This document shows positions 1 through 5,202 of a stretch of DNA of 5,202 nucleotides, in pieces (the stretch's first letter is position 1; every line of letters begins with the position of its first letter). Below the pieces are notes generated by a model, which worked only from the letters and a program-made list of their open reading frames with translations, did not search any database and was not told the DNA's origin. A program made the position numbers and the translations under genes. Source of the DNA: Alphaproteobacteria bacterium (GTDB taxonomy: Bacteria; Pseudomonadota; Alphaproteobacteria; Rhodospirillales; Rhodospirillaceae); contig QKGW01000496.1 in assembly GCA_003250275.1 (NCBI GenBank), positions 1 through 5,202 of the forward strand. The letters run 5' to 3'.

Positions 1-285
1 ATCGAGCGCGCGGTGATCCTCTCCGACGACGACGTCATCCACGGCTACGACCTGCCACCATCTCTACAAACGTCTCGAGAGAGCGGCACCGCGTTCGGCG
101 TCGGCCTGGAGGCCAAGCTCGCCGCGGTCGAGTATGAGATGATTGTCGAGGCGCTGAAGTCGAGCGGCGGGCACGTCGGTGAAGCGGCGCGCGAACTCGG
201 GCTGACCCGCCGTATGCTCGGCGCGCGCATGGAGCGCCATGGCCTTTCCTACAAGACCTTTCGGGCGGCTGAGGCACAGCGCTGA
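1..285 (+). CDS. anfA: AnfA-type sigma-54-dependent activator, C-terminal fragment (5' part outside window)
   Basis: The reading frame is open from base 1 and ends at TGA 283-285, giving the last 94 residues; the start lies outside the window. The fragment begins IERAVILSDDDVI, the typical end of the AAA+ domain of NifA/AnfA/VnfA enhancer-binding proteins. A short linker (about residues 20-38) follows, then a Fis-type helix-turn-helix at about 44-82 (EMIVEALKSSGGHVGEAARE, then LGLTRRMLGARMERHGL). Such proteins bind upstream sites and use ATP to open promoters held by sigma-54 RNA polymerase. The sensing N-terminus is not visible, so calling it AnfA rather than NifA or VnfA rests on its place directly upstream of anfHDGK. 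It probably drives the promoter at 507-522 through sites in 286-410. No U-tract terminator is seen after it. Confidence 0.85.
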   Translation: MERAVILSDDDVIHGYDLPPSLQTSRESGTAFGVGLEAKLAAVEYEMIVEALKSSGGHVGEAARELGLTRRMLGARMERHGLSYKTFRAAEAQR

Positions 286-296
286 GAATTTACCGA
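286..296 (+). repeat. Direct repeat copy 1, GAATTTACCGA (left half of upstream module 1)
   Basis: This 11-base sequence starts directly after the activator stop codon and recurs exactly at 361-371, 75 bases downstream. Its core ATTTACCG (288-295) is the exact reverse complement of CGGTAAAT at 328-335, so it forms an interrupted dyad with a 32-base spacer. I infer an activator-binding half-site. It lies about 240 bases upstream of the predicted transcription start, within the usual range for enhancer sites of sigma-54 promoters. Confidence 0.6.
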
Positions 297-327
297 TCCG
301 GAACAATCGCGCGGAAATGTGCGGGCA

Positions 328-335
328 CGGTAAAT
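328..335 (-). repeat. Inverted half-site of module 1 (CGGTAAAT)
   Basis: The sequence is a perfect 8-base inverted match to ATTTACCG at 288-295. A near copy (CGGTAACT, 7 of 8) occurs 74 bases further on, at 402-409. The bases just before it (319-328) form a small palindrome, GTGC-GG-GCAC. I infer a regulator-binding half-site; no other function is visible. Confidence 0.5.
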
Positions 336-360
336 CTCGCGCGCGGCAATGCCTGCCCCG

Positions 361-371
361 GAATTTACCGA
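361..371 (+). repeat. Direct repeat copy 2, GAATTTACCGA (left half of upstream module 2)
   Basis: This is an exact second copy of the 11-base repeat at 286-296. It pairs as an inverted dyad with CGGTAA at 402-407, with a 31-base spacer, so both its sequence and its layout repeat module 1. It also overlaps a TAC-N6-GTA dyad at 366-377, annotated separately. Confidence 0.6.
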
Positions 372-377
372 AACGTA
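366..377. promoter_or_regulatory. Candidate AnfA upstream activator site, TAC-N6-GTA
   Basis: TAC at 366-368 and GTA at 375-377 are separated by six bases; the right arm extends to GTAC (375-378). This dyad shape resembles the GTAC-N6-GTAC type of element described for Azotobacter VnfA/AnfA regulators, recalled from general knowledge and not checked here. It sits about 155-165 bases upstream of the predicted start of anfH transcription, a usual enhancer distance. The equivalent place in module 1 (291-302) reads TAC-N6-GGA, a weaker match. Confidence 0.5.
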
Positions 378-401
378 CAACCGCTCCGAAACCGACCGTG
401 C

Positions 402-409
402 CGGTAACT
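402..409 (-). repeat. Inverted half-site of module 2 (CGGTAACT)
   Basis: The sequence matches the 328-335 half-site at 7 of 8 bases and is the inverse of ATTTACCG at 363-370. It also forms the right arm of a tighter palindrome, ACCG-TGC-CGGT (395-405). It lies about 100 bases upstream of the -24 element. I infer a regulator-binding half-site. Confidence 0.45.
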
Positions 410-506
410 TTCTGCGCCAGTGTAAAGCTCGAATAAACAACGCCTTATAAACTTTCTCCTGCGAATTCCGCAAAATCTGGCGAATCCAGCGGCAGCGCGC
501 CGCGGG

Positions 507-522
507 TGGCACTTGGGTTGCC
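507..522 (+). promoter_or_regulatory. Sigma-54 (RpoN) -24/-12 promoter of the anfHDGK operon
   Basis: The sequence reads TGGCAC-TTGGG-TTGCC against the consensus TGGCAC-N5-TTGCA/T. Only the last base is off consensus. The invariant GG (508-509) and GC (520-521) have the required 10 bases between them. Placing C521 at -12 predicts transcription starting near base 533, leaving a leader of about 56 bases before the anfH ATG. Such promoters are silent without an enhancer-binding activator, which fits the activator gene and the paired repeats just upstream. Confidence 0.92.
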
Positions 523-574
523 ATAGCTCCTGGCAGGGCGGCCGGTGGCGGTCGTTCGTTGAAATTCATTCGAC

Positions 575-579
575 AGGAG
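575..579 (+). promoter_or_regulatory. Ribosome binding site of anfH (AGGAG)
   Basis: AGGAG lies 9 bases before ATG 589 and decides the start. The frame stays open to a TTG at 559, but starting there would put this ribosome site inside the gene and add 10 residues before the conserved Fe-protein N-terminus (MTRKIAIYGKGG). Confidence 0.85.
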
Positions 580-588
580 TTTCAGGCA

Positions 589-1416
589 ATGACGCGTAAG
601 ATCGCGATCTACGGCAAGGGCGGCATTGGTAAGTCCACCACCACCCAGAACACCGCCGCCGCGCTCGCTTTTTTCCATGGTCAGCACGTGTTCATCCACG
701 GCTGCGACCCCAAAGCGGATTCCACCCGTTTGATCCTCGGCGGCAAGCCGCAAGAGACGGTGATGGACAGCCTGCGGGTTTACGGCTCGGAGAAGGTCAC
801 TCTCGACAAGGTGGTCAAAACCGGTTTCCACGACATCCGCTGCGTTGAATCCGGTGGGCCGGAGCCGGGGGTCGGCTGCGCCGGGCGCGGCGTGATCACC
901 GCCATCGACCTGATGGAGGAGAACGGCGCCTACACGGAAGACCTCGACTACATCTTCTTCGACGTTCTGGGCGACGTGGTGTGCGGCGGCTTTGCCATGC
1001 CGATCCGCGATGGCAAGGCGCAGGAGGTCTACATCGTCGCCTCCGGCGAGATGATGGCGATCTACGCCGCCAACAACATCTGCAAGGGCTTGGTGAAATA
1101 CGCCAAGCAGAGCGGCGTGCGCCTCGGCGGGGTGATCTGCAACTCGCGCAACGTCGATGGCGAGCGCGAGTTCCTCGAAGAGTTCACCGCCGCCATCGGC
1201 ACCCAGATGATCCACTTCGTGCCGCGCGACAACATCGTGCAGAAGGCGGAATTCAACAAGAAGACCGTCACCGAGTTCGACCCCACCGCCAATCAGGCTC
1301 TCGAGTACAAGGCGCTCGGCAAGAAGATCATGGACAACGAGATGTTCGTGATCCCGAAGCCGCTCGACATGGACGAGCTCGAAAGCATGGTCGTCAAGTA
1401 CGGCATGTGCGACTGA
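589..1416 (+). CDS. anfH: Nitrogenase iron protein (dinitrogenase reductase) of FeFe nitrogenase
   Basis: This 275-residue protein, a normal AnfH length, is the cytoplasmic ATP-dependent reductase that delivers electrons one at a time to the AnfDGK component. Visible landmarks are the P-loop GKGGIGKS (residues 9-16), switch I CDPKADST (39-46), the [4Fe-4S] ligands Cys97 (GVGCAGRG) and Cys132 (GDVVCGGF) shared by the dimer, and switch II from Asp125. Arg100, the target of DraT ADP-ribosylation in bacteria that have that system, is present. The C-terminus ends at YGMCD without the longer tail of many NifH proteins. GGKPQETVMDSLR and DLMEENGAY are AnfH-like rather than NifH-like. It is the first gene of the operon, behind the sigma-54 promoter. 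VnfH is the nearest alternative, but the neighbouring genes argue for AnfH. I see no damage. Confidence 0.97.
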   Translation: MTRKIAIYGKGGIGKSTTTQNTAAALAFFHGQHVFIHGCDPKADSTRLILGGKPQETVMDSLRVYGSEKVTLDKVVKTGFHDIRCVESGGPEPGVGCAGRGVITAIDLMEENGAYTEDLDYIFFDVLGDVVCGGFAMPIRDGKAQEVYIVASGEMMAIYAANNICKGLVKYAKQSGVRLGGVICNSRNVDGEREFLEEFTAAIGTQMIHFVPRDNIVQKAEFNKKTVTEFDPTANQALEYKALGKKIMDNEMFVIPKPLDMDELESMVVKYGMCD

Positions 1417-1453
1417 ACCCCGCCCCCGAAACCCGACAATCGGAGACCGGACC

Positions 1454-3025
1454 ATGCCTTACCATGAGTTCGACTGCAGCAAGTGCATCCCCGAGCGCAA
1501 GATGCATGCGGTGACCAAGGGCGCCGGCGAGGACCTCACCTCGTGCCTGCCGCTCGGCTACCTCAACACTATTCCGGGCACGATCTCGGAGCGCGGCTGC
1601 GCGTATTGCGGCGCCAAGCACGTGATCGGCACGCCGATGAAGGACGTGCTCCACGTCAGCCATGGTCCGGTCGGCTGCACCTACGACACTTGGCAGACCA
1701 AGCGATACATCAGCGACAACGACAACTTCCAGCTCAAGTACACCTTCGCGACCGACGTGAAGGAAAAGCACATCGTCTTCGGTGCCGAGAAGATGCTGAA
1801 GGAGAACATCCTCGAAGCCTTCGACGCGTTCCCGCACATCAAGCGGATGACGATCTACCAAACCTGCGCGACCGCGTTGATCGGCGACGACATCAACGCG
1901 ATCGCCGGGGAGGTGATGGAAGAGCGCCCGGACGTGGACATCTTCGTCTGCAATTCGCCGGGTTTCGGCGGGCCGAGCCAATCGGGCGGCCACCACAAGA
2001 TCAACATCGCGTGGCTGAACCAGAAGGTCGGCACCGTCGAGCCCGAAATCACCTCGGACTACGTCATCAACTACGTCGGCGAGTACAACATCCAGGGCGA
2101 CCAGGAGGTGATGCTCGACTTCTTCAAGCGCATGGGCATCCAGGTCCTCTCCACCTTCACCGGCAACGGCAAGTACGACGATTTGCGCGCCATGCACCGC
2201 GCGCACCTCAACGTGCTCGAATGCGCCCGCTCCGCCGAATACATCTGCGACGAGCTGCGCGTCCGCTACGGCATCCCGCGCCTCGACATCGACGGCTTCG
2301 GCTTCAAGGCGCTGGGCGACTCCCTGCGTAAGATCGGCCTGTTCTTCGGTATCGAGGATCGCGCCGAGGCGATCATCGCCGAGGAAACCGCGCGCTGGCA
2401 GCCGGAGCTCGACTGGTACAAGGAGCGTCTGATGGGCAAACGAGTCTGCCTTTGGCCCGGCGGCTCCAAGCTCTGGCACTGGGCGCACGCGATCCAGGCG
2501 GAAATGGGCGTCAACGTGGTGTCGGTCTACACCAAGTTCGGCCACCAGGGAGACATGGAGAAGGGCGTCTCGCGCTGCGGTGAGGGCGCGCTCGCCATCG
2601 ACGACCCCAACGAGCTCGAAGGCCAGGAAGCCCTGCGCAATCTCAGGCCCGACGTGATCTTCACCGGCAAGCGGCCGGGCGAAGTGGCGAAGAAGATGCG
2701 CGTGCCGTACCTCAACGCCCACGCCTATCACAACGGTCCCTACAAGGGCTTCGAGGGCTGGGTGCGGTTCGCCCGCGACATCTACAACGCGGTCTATTCC
2801 CCGATGCATCAACTCTCGGCGCTCGACATCTCGCAGGACGCGATCCCCGGCGACACCGGCTTCATGACCCGGCGGATGCTCTCCGATGCGACGCTGCCCG
2901 AGGCGGTGCGCAACGACCCGTCGATGCGCCCCTACACCGGAGCGTTCGACCCGATCGCGGCCATTCGCGCGAAGACCGACTATCCGGAATTTCCGCGCCG
3001 CAGCGCCATCGAAGCCGCCGAGTGA
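1454..3025 (+). CDS. anfD: FeFe nitrogenase catalytic component, alpha subunit
   Basis: The 523-residue alpha chain carries the iron-only cofactor where N2 is reduced. P-cluster cysteines are Cys49 (ERGCAYCGAK), Cys75 (GPVGCTYDTW) and Cys138 (YQTCATALIGDD). The expected cofactor ligands are Cys257 (NVLECARS) and His423 (LNAHAYHNGPY). Gln176 and His180 in GPSQSGGHHKIN correspond to the active-site Gln191/His195 pair of NifD. The N-terminal FDCSKCIPERK and a C-terminal stretch beyond the cofactor histidine (PEAVRNDPSMRPYTGAFDP) are AnfD-like and make it longer than typical NifD. GGAG at 1442-1445 lies 8 bases before the ATG. The gene follows anfH by 37 bases, and its stop lies 11 bases before anfG, so expression is presumably coupled. 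VnfD is less likely given the overall sequence and the anfG/anfK that follow. It looks intact. Confidence 0.97.
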   Translation: MPYHEFDCSKCIPERKMHAVTKGAGEDLTSCLPLGYLNTIPGTISERGCAYCGAKHVIGTPMKDVLHVSHGPVGCTYDTWQTKRYISDNDNFQLKYTFATDVKEKHIVFGAEKMLKENILEAFDAFPHIKRMTIYQTCATALIGDDINAIAGEVMEERPDVDIFVCNSPGFGGPSQSGGHHKINIAWLNQKVGTVEPEITSDYVINYVGEYNIQGDQEVMLDFFKRMGIQVLSTFTGNGKYDDLRAMHRAHLNVLECARSAEYICDELRVRYGIPRLDIDGFGFKALGDSLRKIGLFFGIEDRAEAIIAEETARWQPELDWYKERLMGKRVCLWPGGSKLWHWAHAIQAEMGVNVVSVYTKFGHQGDMEKGVSRCGEGALAIDDPNELEGQEALRNLRPDVIFTGKRPGEVAKKMRVPYLNAHAYHNGPYKGFEGWVRFARDIYNAVYSPMHQLSALDISQDAIPGDTGFMTRRMLSDATLPEAVRNDPSMRPYTGAFDPIAAIRAKTDYPEFPRRSAIEAAE

Positions 3026-3030
3026 AGGAG
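3025..3030 (+). promoter_or_regulatory. Ribosome binding site of anfG (AAGGAG)
   Basis: AAGGAG begins on the last base of the anfD stop codon and lies 6 bases before ATG 3037. It decides that start over an in-frame GTG at 3022, which overlaps the anfD stop and would place this site within the gene. The overlap with the anfD stop suggests that ribosomes finishing anfD could restart directly on anfG. Confidence 0.8.
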
Positions 3031-3036
3031 ATCCCC

Positions 3037-3459
3037 ATGGCCGGCAAGGAAAAGAACGTCGCCCGCGCGAACTATCCCAAGCTCTACACCTCCGACCCGT
3101 TGGCCGAGGTAGAACCGGAACTCCGCGCGAAGATCGGCGAGATGGAAAACTACATCATGAAAAACTGCCTCTGGCAGTTCAACTCGCGGGGTTGGGACCG
3201 CCGCACCCAGAACGCCGGGATCCTCGGCAAGACCGCCCAACTGCTCGCGGGCGAGGAGGTCGAGACCCCGACGCCGATGGAAAAATGCCACTGGGTCGAC
3301 GCGGTGATGCTGGCCCGGGAATTCCGCGAGCGCTGCGCCTGGCTCGCCGGAATGAGCGGCGACGAGATCCGCGCGGTGATCGGCAAGCTCCACGCCCGCA
3401 TCGACTGGCTCACCATCGACGGCTCTTTGAACCAAGAGCTGACCGTTCAGAATTATTAG
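3037..3459 (+). CDS. anfG: FeFe nitrogenase delta (gamma) subunit
   Basis: This 140-residue small subunit occurs only in alternative (V and Fe-only) nitrogenases and completes the AnfD2G2K2 hexamer by binding AnfD. It is thought to help cofactor insertion and shape access to the active site. Recognisable segments are NCLWQFNSRGWDRRTQNAGI (residues 43-62), KCHWVDAV (83-90) and the C-terminal IDWLTIDGSLNQELT (122-136). It is probably largely helical and soluble, with no signal peptide. It is slightly longer than the roughly 132 residues I recall for Azotobacter AnfG, apparently from a charged N-terminal lead (MAGKEKNVARANYP). It lies between anfD and anfK, where this gene normally sits. VnfG is the only realistic alternative. 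Confidence 0.95.
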   Translation: MAGKEKNVARANYPKLYTSDPLAEVEPELRAKIGEMENYIMKNCLWQFNSRGWDRRTQNAGILGKTAQLLAGEEVETPTPMEKCHWVDAVMLAREFRERCAWLAGMSGDEIRAVIGKLHARIDWLTIDGSLNQELTVQNY

Positions 3460-3462
3460 GAG
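3458..3462 (+). promoter_or_regulatory. Ribosome binding site of anfK overlapping the anfG stop codon (AGGAG)
   Basis: AGGAG shares its first two bases with the anfG TAG (3457-3459) and lies 9 bases before the anfK ATG at 3472. The arrangement suggests translational coupling, which would help keep AnfG and AnfK in balance. Confidence 0.75.
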
Positions 3463-3471
3463 TTCCGACCG

Positions 3472-4860
3472 ATGAACTGCGAAGTGAAAGCCAAGGACCG
3501 GGTCGGAACGATCAATCCGATCTTCACCTGCCAGCCGTGCGGTGCGCAGTACGTCAGCATCGGCGTCAAGGACTGCATCGGCATCGTTCACGGCGGCCAG
3601 GGCTGCGTGATGTTCGTGCGCTTGCTGATCTCCCAGCACCTCAAAGAGAGCTTCGAAATCGCCTCCTCTTCGGTGCACGAGGACGGTGCGGTGTTCGGCG
3701 CCCTCGACCGGGTCGAGACGGCGGTGGACGTGTTGTTGATGCGCTACCCCCACGTCAAGGTGATCCCGATCATCACCACCTGCTCGACCGAGGTGATCGG
3801 CGACGACATCGACGGCGTGATCACTAAGCTCGAAGACGAGTTGCTGGCGGTAAAGTATCCGGATCGCGAGGTGCACCTCGTACCGATCCATACCCCGAGC
3901 TTCGTCGGCTCGATGGTCACGGGGTACGACGTCGCCGTCCGCGACTTCGTCAAAAAGTTCGCGACCAAGGGCGAGCCCAACGGCAAGGTCAACCTGATCA
4001 CCGGTTGGGTGAATCCGGGCGACGTCACCGCTCTCAAGCACCTCCTCGCCGAAATGGAGATCGACGCGACGGTGCTGTTCGAGATCGAGACGTTCGATTC
4101 CCCGTTGATGCCGACCGGCGACGCGGTCTCCCACGGCGAGACCACGGTCGAGGATCTTCAGGGCACGGCCAATGCCCTCGGCACCATCGCCCTCAACCGC
4201 TACGAAGGCGGCAAGGCAGCCGAGTTTCTGGAGAAGAAGTTCAAGGTTCCGGCGGTGATCGGTCCGACGCCGATCGGCATCCGCAACACCGACACCTTCC
4301 TCAAGCGCCTCTCCGAGATGACCGGCAAGCCGATCCCGCCCTCGCTGGTGCGCGAACGCGGCATCGCCATCGACGCAATCACCGACGTCGCGCACATGTT
4401 CCTCGCCGACAAAAGGGTCGCGCTGTTCGGCAACCCGGATCTCGTGCTCGGCCTCGCCGAGTTCTGCCTCGACCTCGAAATGCGGCCGGTGCTGCTGTTG
4501 CTTGGCGACGACAACGGCCGCTACGCGGACGACCCGCGGATCAAAGCGCTTCAGGAGAACGCCGAGTTCCCGATGGAGATCGTCACCAACGCCGATCTCT
4601 GGGATCTCGAGGACCGGATCAAGAACAAGGGCCTCGAACTCGACCTCATCCTCGGTCACTCCAAGGGGCGCTTCATCTCCATCGACAACGGCGTGCCGAT
4701 GGTGCGCGTCGGCTTCCCCACCTACGACCGCGCCGGCCTGTTCCGGCACCCGGTGGTGGGGTACGCGGGGGCGACGTGGCTGGTGGAACAGATCGCCAAC
4801 ACCCTGTTCACCGACATGGAATACAAGAAGAACAAGGAATGGCTGCTCAACGTCTGGTAA
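3472..4860 (+). CDS. anfK: FeFe nitrogenase catalytic component, beta subunit
   Basis: The 462-residue beta chain pairs with AnfD, and the two share the [8Fe-7S] P-cluster that relays electrons from AnfH to the cofactor. The three P-cluster cysteines are visible: Cys20 (IFTCQPCGAQ), Cys45 (HGGQGCVMF) and Cys104 (ITTCSTEVIGDDI). Other family segments are HTPSFVGSMVTGYD (140-153), the long VNLITGWVNPGD stretch from residue 173, and a conserved C-terminus ending in WLLNVW. It lacks the roughly 50-residue N-terminal extension of Azotobacter-type NifK; the first P-cluster cysteine is at 20 rather than near 70, as expected for Anf/Vnf beta chains. It starts 12 bases after anfG and ends 13 bases before anfO. 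No missing ligand or frameshift is seen. Confidence 0.97.
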   Translation: MNCEVKAKDRVGTINPIFTCQPCGAQYVSIGVKDCIGIVHGGQGCVMFVRLLISQHLKESFEIASSSVHEDGAVFGALDRVETAVDVLLMRYPHVKVIPIITTCSTEVIGDDIDGVITKLEDELLAVKYPDREVHLVPIHTPSFVGSMVTGYDVAVRDFVKKFATKGEPNGKVNLITGWVNPGDVTALKHLLAEMEIDATVLFEIETFDSPLMPTGDAVSHGETTVEDLQGTANALGTIALNRYEGGKAAEFLEKKFKVPAVIGPTPIGIRNTDTFLKRLSEMTGKPIPPSLVRERGIAIDAITDVAHMFLADKRVALFGNPDLVLGLAEFCLDLEMRPVLLLLGDDNGRYADDPRIKALQENAEFPMEIVTNADLWDLEDRIKNKGLELDLILGHSKGRFISIDNGVPMVRVGFPTYDRAGLFRHPVVGYAGATWLVEQIANTLFTDMEYKKNKEWLLNVW

Positions 4861-4873
4861 CGGAGGACGCGCC

Positions 4874-5202
4874 ATGCAGATCGCGGCATATGTCGACACG
4901 GCGGGATATCTCGCCGGCTTCTCCCCCGACGGAGCGATCCGTCTCTACGATGACACCGGCTCGGGCTGGCGGCTGACGCGGGAGTTCCACTTCGCCGTCG
5001 CCTCAGACATGAACCTCGCCGAGATCAAGGCGGCGCTCCGCAAGGCGTCGGCGTTGCTCGGCGAGTGCCGGACCATGGTGTTCGGCGAGACCCGCGGCCT
5101 GCTATACGCGATCCTCGCCGAGGAGTTGGGCTTCCGCGTGTGGAAGTCCGATGGCCCCCCCGCCGCACGCCTCGACGCCGTCGCCGCGCGCCAGGCGGAG
5201 GC
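4874..5202 (+). CDS. anfO: AnfO-type FeFe nitrogenase accessory protein, N-terminal part (3' end outside window)
   Basis: GGAGG (4862-4866) lies 7 bases before ATG 4874, and the frame stays open to the window end, giving 109 residues of a partial protein. It begins MQIAAYVDTAGYLAGFSPDG, continues with IRLYDD and WRLTREFHF, and has CRTMVFGETRGLLYAILAEE (about residues 65-84) followed by LGFRVWKSDG. This pattern and the place directly after anfK fit AnfO, a family found with Fe-only nitrogenase. AnfO is reported to be needed for full function of that enzyme, but its biochemical role is unsettled. No signal peptide or membrane segment is seen, so it is probably cytoplasmic. The 13-base gap after anfK puts it in the same operon. 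The visible portion is probably about half of the protein. Identification is by recall of the family and by context. Confidence 0.82.
   Translation, partial: MQIAAYVDTAGYLAGFSPDGAIRLYDDTGSGWRLTREFHFAVASDMNLAEIKAALRKASALLGECRTMVFGETRGLLYAILAEELGFRVWKSDGPPAARLDAVAARQAE

Larger units (their letters stand above)
286..588. other. Non-coding regulatory region between the activator gene and anfH
   Basis: The 303 bases contain no credible gene; short open frames here lack a good ribosome site and cross the regulatory elements. In order they hold two dyad modules (286-335 and 361-409), a more A/T-rich spacer (about 421-480) that could serve as the bending segment between enhancer and promoter, the sigma-54 promoter (507-522), and a leader of about 56 bases ending in the anfH ribosome site. 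I found no clear IHF consensus in the spacer and no canonical NifA site (TGT-N10-ACA). Confidence 0.8.

Noticed and set aside
308..345. Possible rho-independent terminator of the activator gene
   Set aside because: The CGCGCG arms can pair and enclose a small GTGC-GG-GCAC palindrome, but there is no T-run after them, the loop is long, and the stretch overlaps the repeat module.
239..436. Short + strand open frame covering the repeats (65 codons)
   Set aside because: It overlaps the activator gene's end, has no good ribosome site and runs across the duplicated regulatory modules.
421..439. Possible NifA site TGT...ACA
   Set aside because: The spacing is 13 bases rather than the 10 of the canonical TGT-N10-ACA element.
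421..480. IHF site between enhancer and promoter
   Set aside because: The stretch is A/T-richer than its surroundings, but I could not find the WATCAA-N4-TTR core on either strand.
519..535. Inverted repeat TGCCA/TGGCA over the promoter -12 element
   Set aside because: Five pairs with a seven-base loop, sharing bases with the sigma-54 element. It is most simply a by-product of the TTGCC promoter sequence.
559..588. Upstream TTG start for anfH, giving 10 extra residues
   Set aside because: The AGGAG at 575-579 fits ATG 589, and Fe proteins begin with the segment encoded from 589.
3022..3036. GTG start for anfG overlapping the anfD stop
   Set aside because: The AAGGAG at 3025-3030 is ideally spaced for ATG 3037, and the five extra residues (MKEIP) are the translated ribosome site.
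2980..4899. Long minus-strand open frame (639 codons) opposite anfG/anfK, and similar long ones opposite anfH and anfD (445-1455, 1394-2812)
   Set aside because: They are antisense shadows of GC-rich genes with strong third-position bias. Their compositions are skewed (rich in V, D, H, A, L, R), they match no family I recognise, and the + strand genes are unambiguous.

Overview
The window holds most of an iron-only (FeFe, 'alternative') nitrogenase locus, all on the + strand. The order is: 3' end of a sigma-54 activator gene (anfA-type), a roughly 300-base regulatory gap, anfH, anfD, anfG, anfK, and the 5' part of anfO, which runs off the right edge. The DNA is GC-rich with strong third-position G/C bias. 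Together with an AnfA-type activator directly upstream of anfHDGK and anfO directly downstream, this suggests an alphaproteobacterial diazotroph, for example a purple non-sulfur or Rhodospirillaceae-like bacterium. The genus cannot be read from this sequence.

Regions: 1-285 is the DNA-binding (Fis-type HTH) tail of the activator. 286-588 is non-coding. It carries two copies of a roughly 50-base module (an 11-base direct repeat GAATTTACCGA plus an inverted CGGTAA half-site), then a near-consensus sigma-54 -24/-12 promoter at 507-522, then a short leader with the anfH Shine-Dalgarno. 589-1416 is anfH, 1454-3025 anfD, 3037-3459 anfG, 3472-4860 anfK and 4874-5202+ anfO. Intergenic gaps are 37, 11, 12 and 13 bases, and every gene has its own Shine-Dalgarno, so the five genes very probably form one operon.

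How it works: AnfH (Fe protein, MgATP, one [4Fe-4S] per dimer) passes electrons to the AnfD-AnfG-AnfK hexamer, where the P-cluster relays them to an iron-only cofactor on AnfD that reduces N2. AnfO is an accessory protein. All expected cluster and cofactor ligands are present in AnfH, AnfD and AnfK, so the enzyme looks intact. The anfG gene and the AnfD/AnfK type separate it from Mo nitrogenase. AnfH keeps Arg100, the usual ADP-ribosylation target.

The genes themselves belong to a known system. The least ordinary part is the duplicated dyad module upstream of anfH, which is best explained as a tandem binding platform for the adjacent activator. I see no previously undescribed system, no RNA genes, no mobile elements and no CRISPR array.
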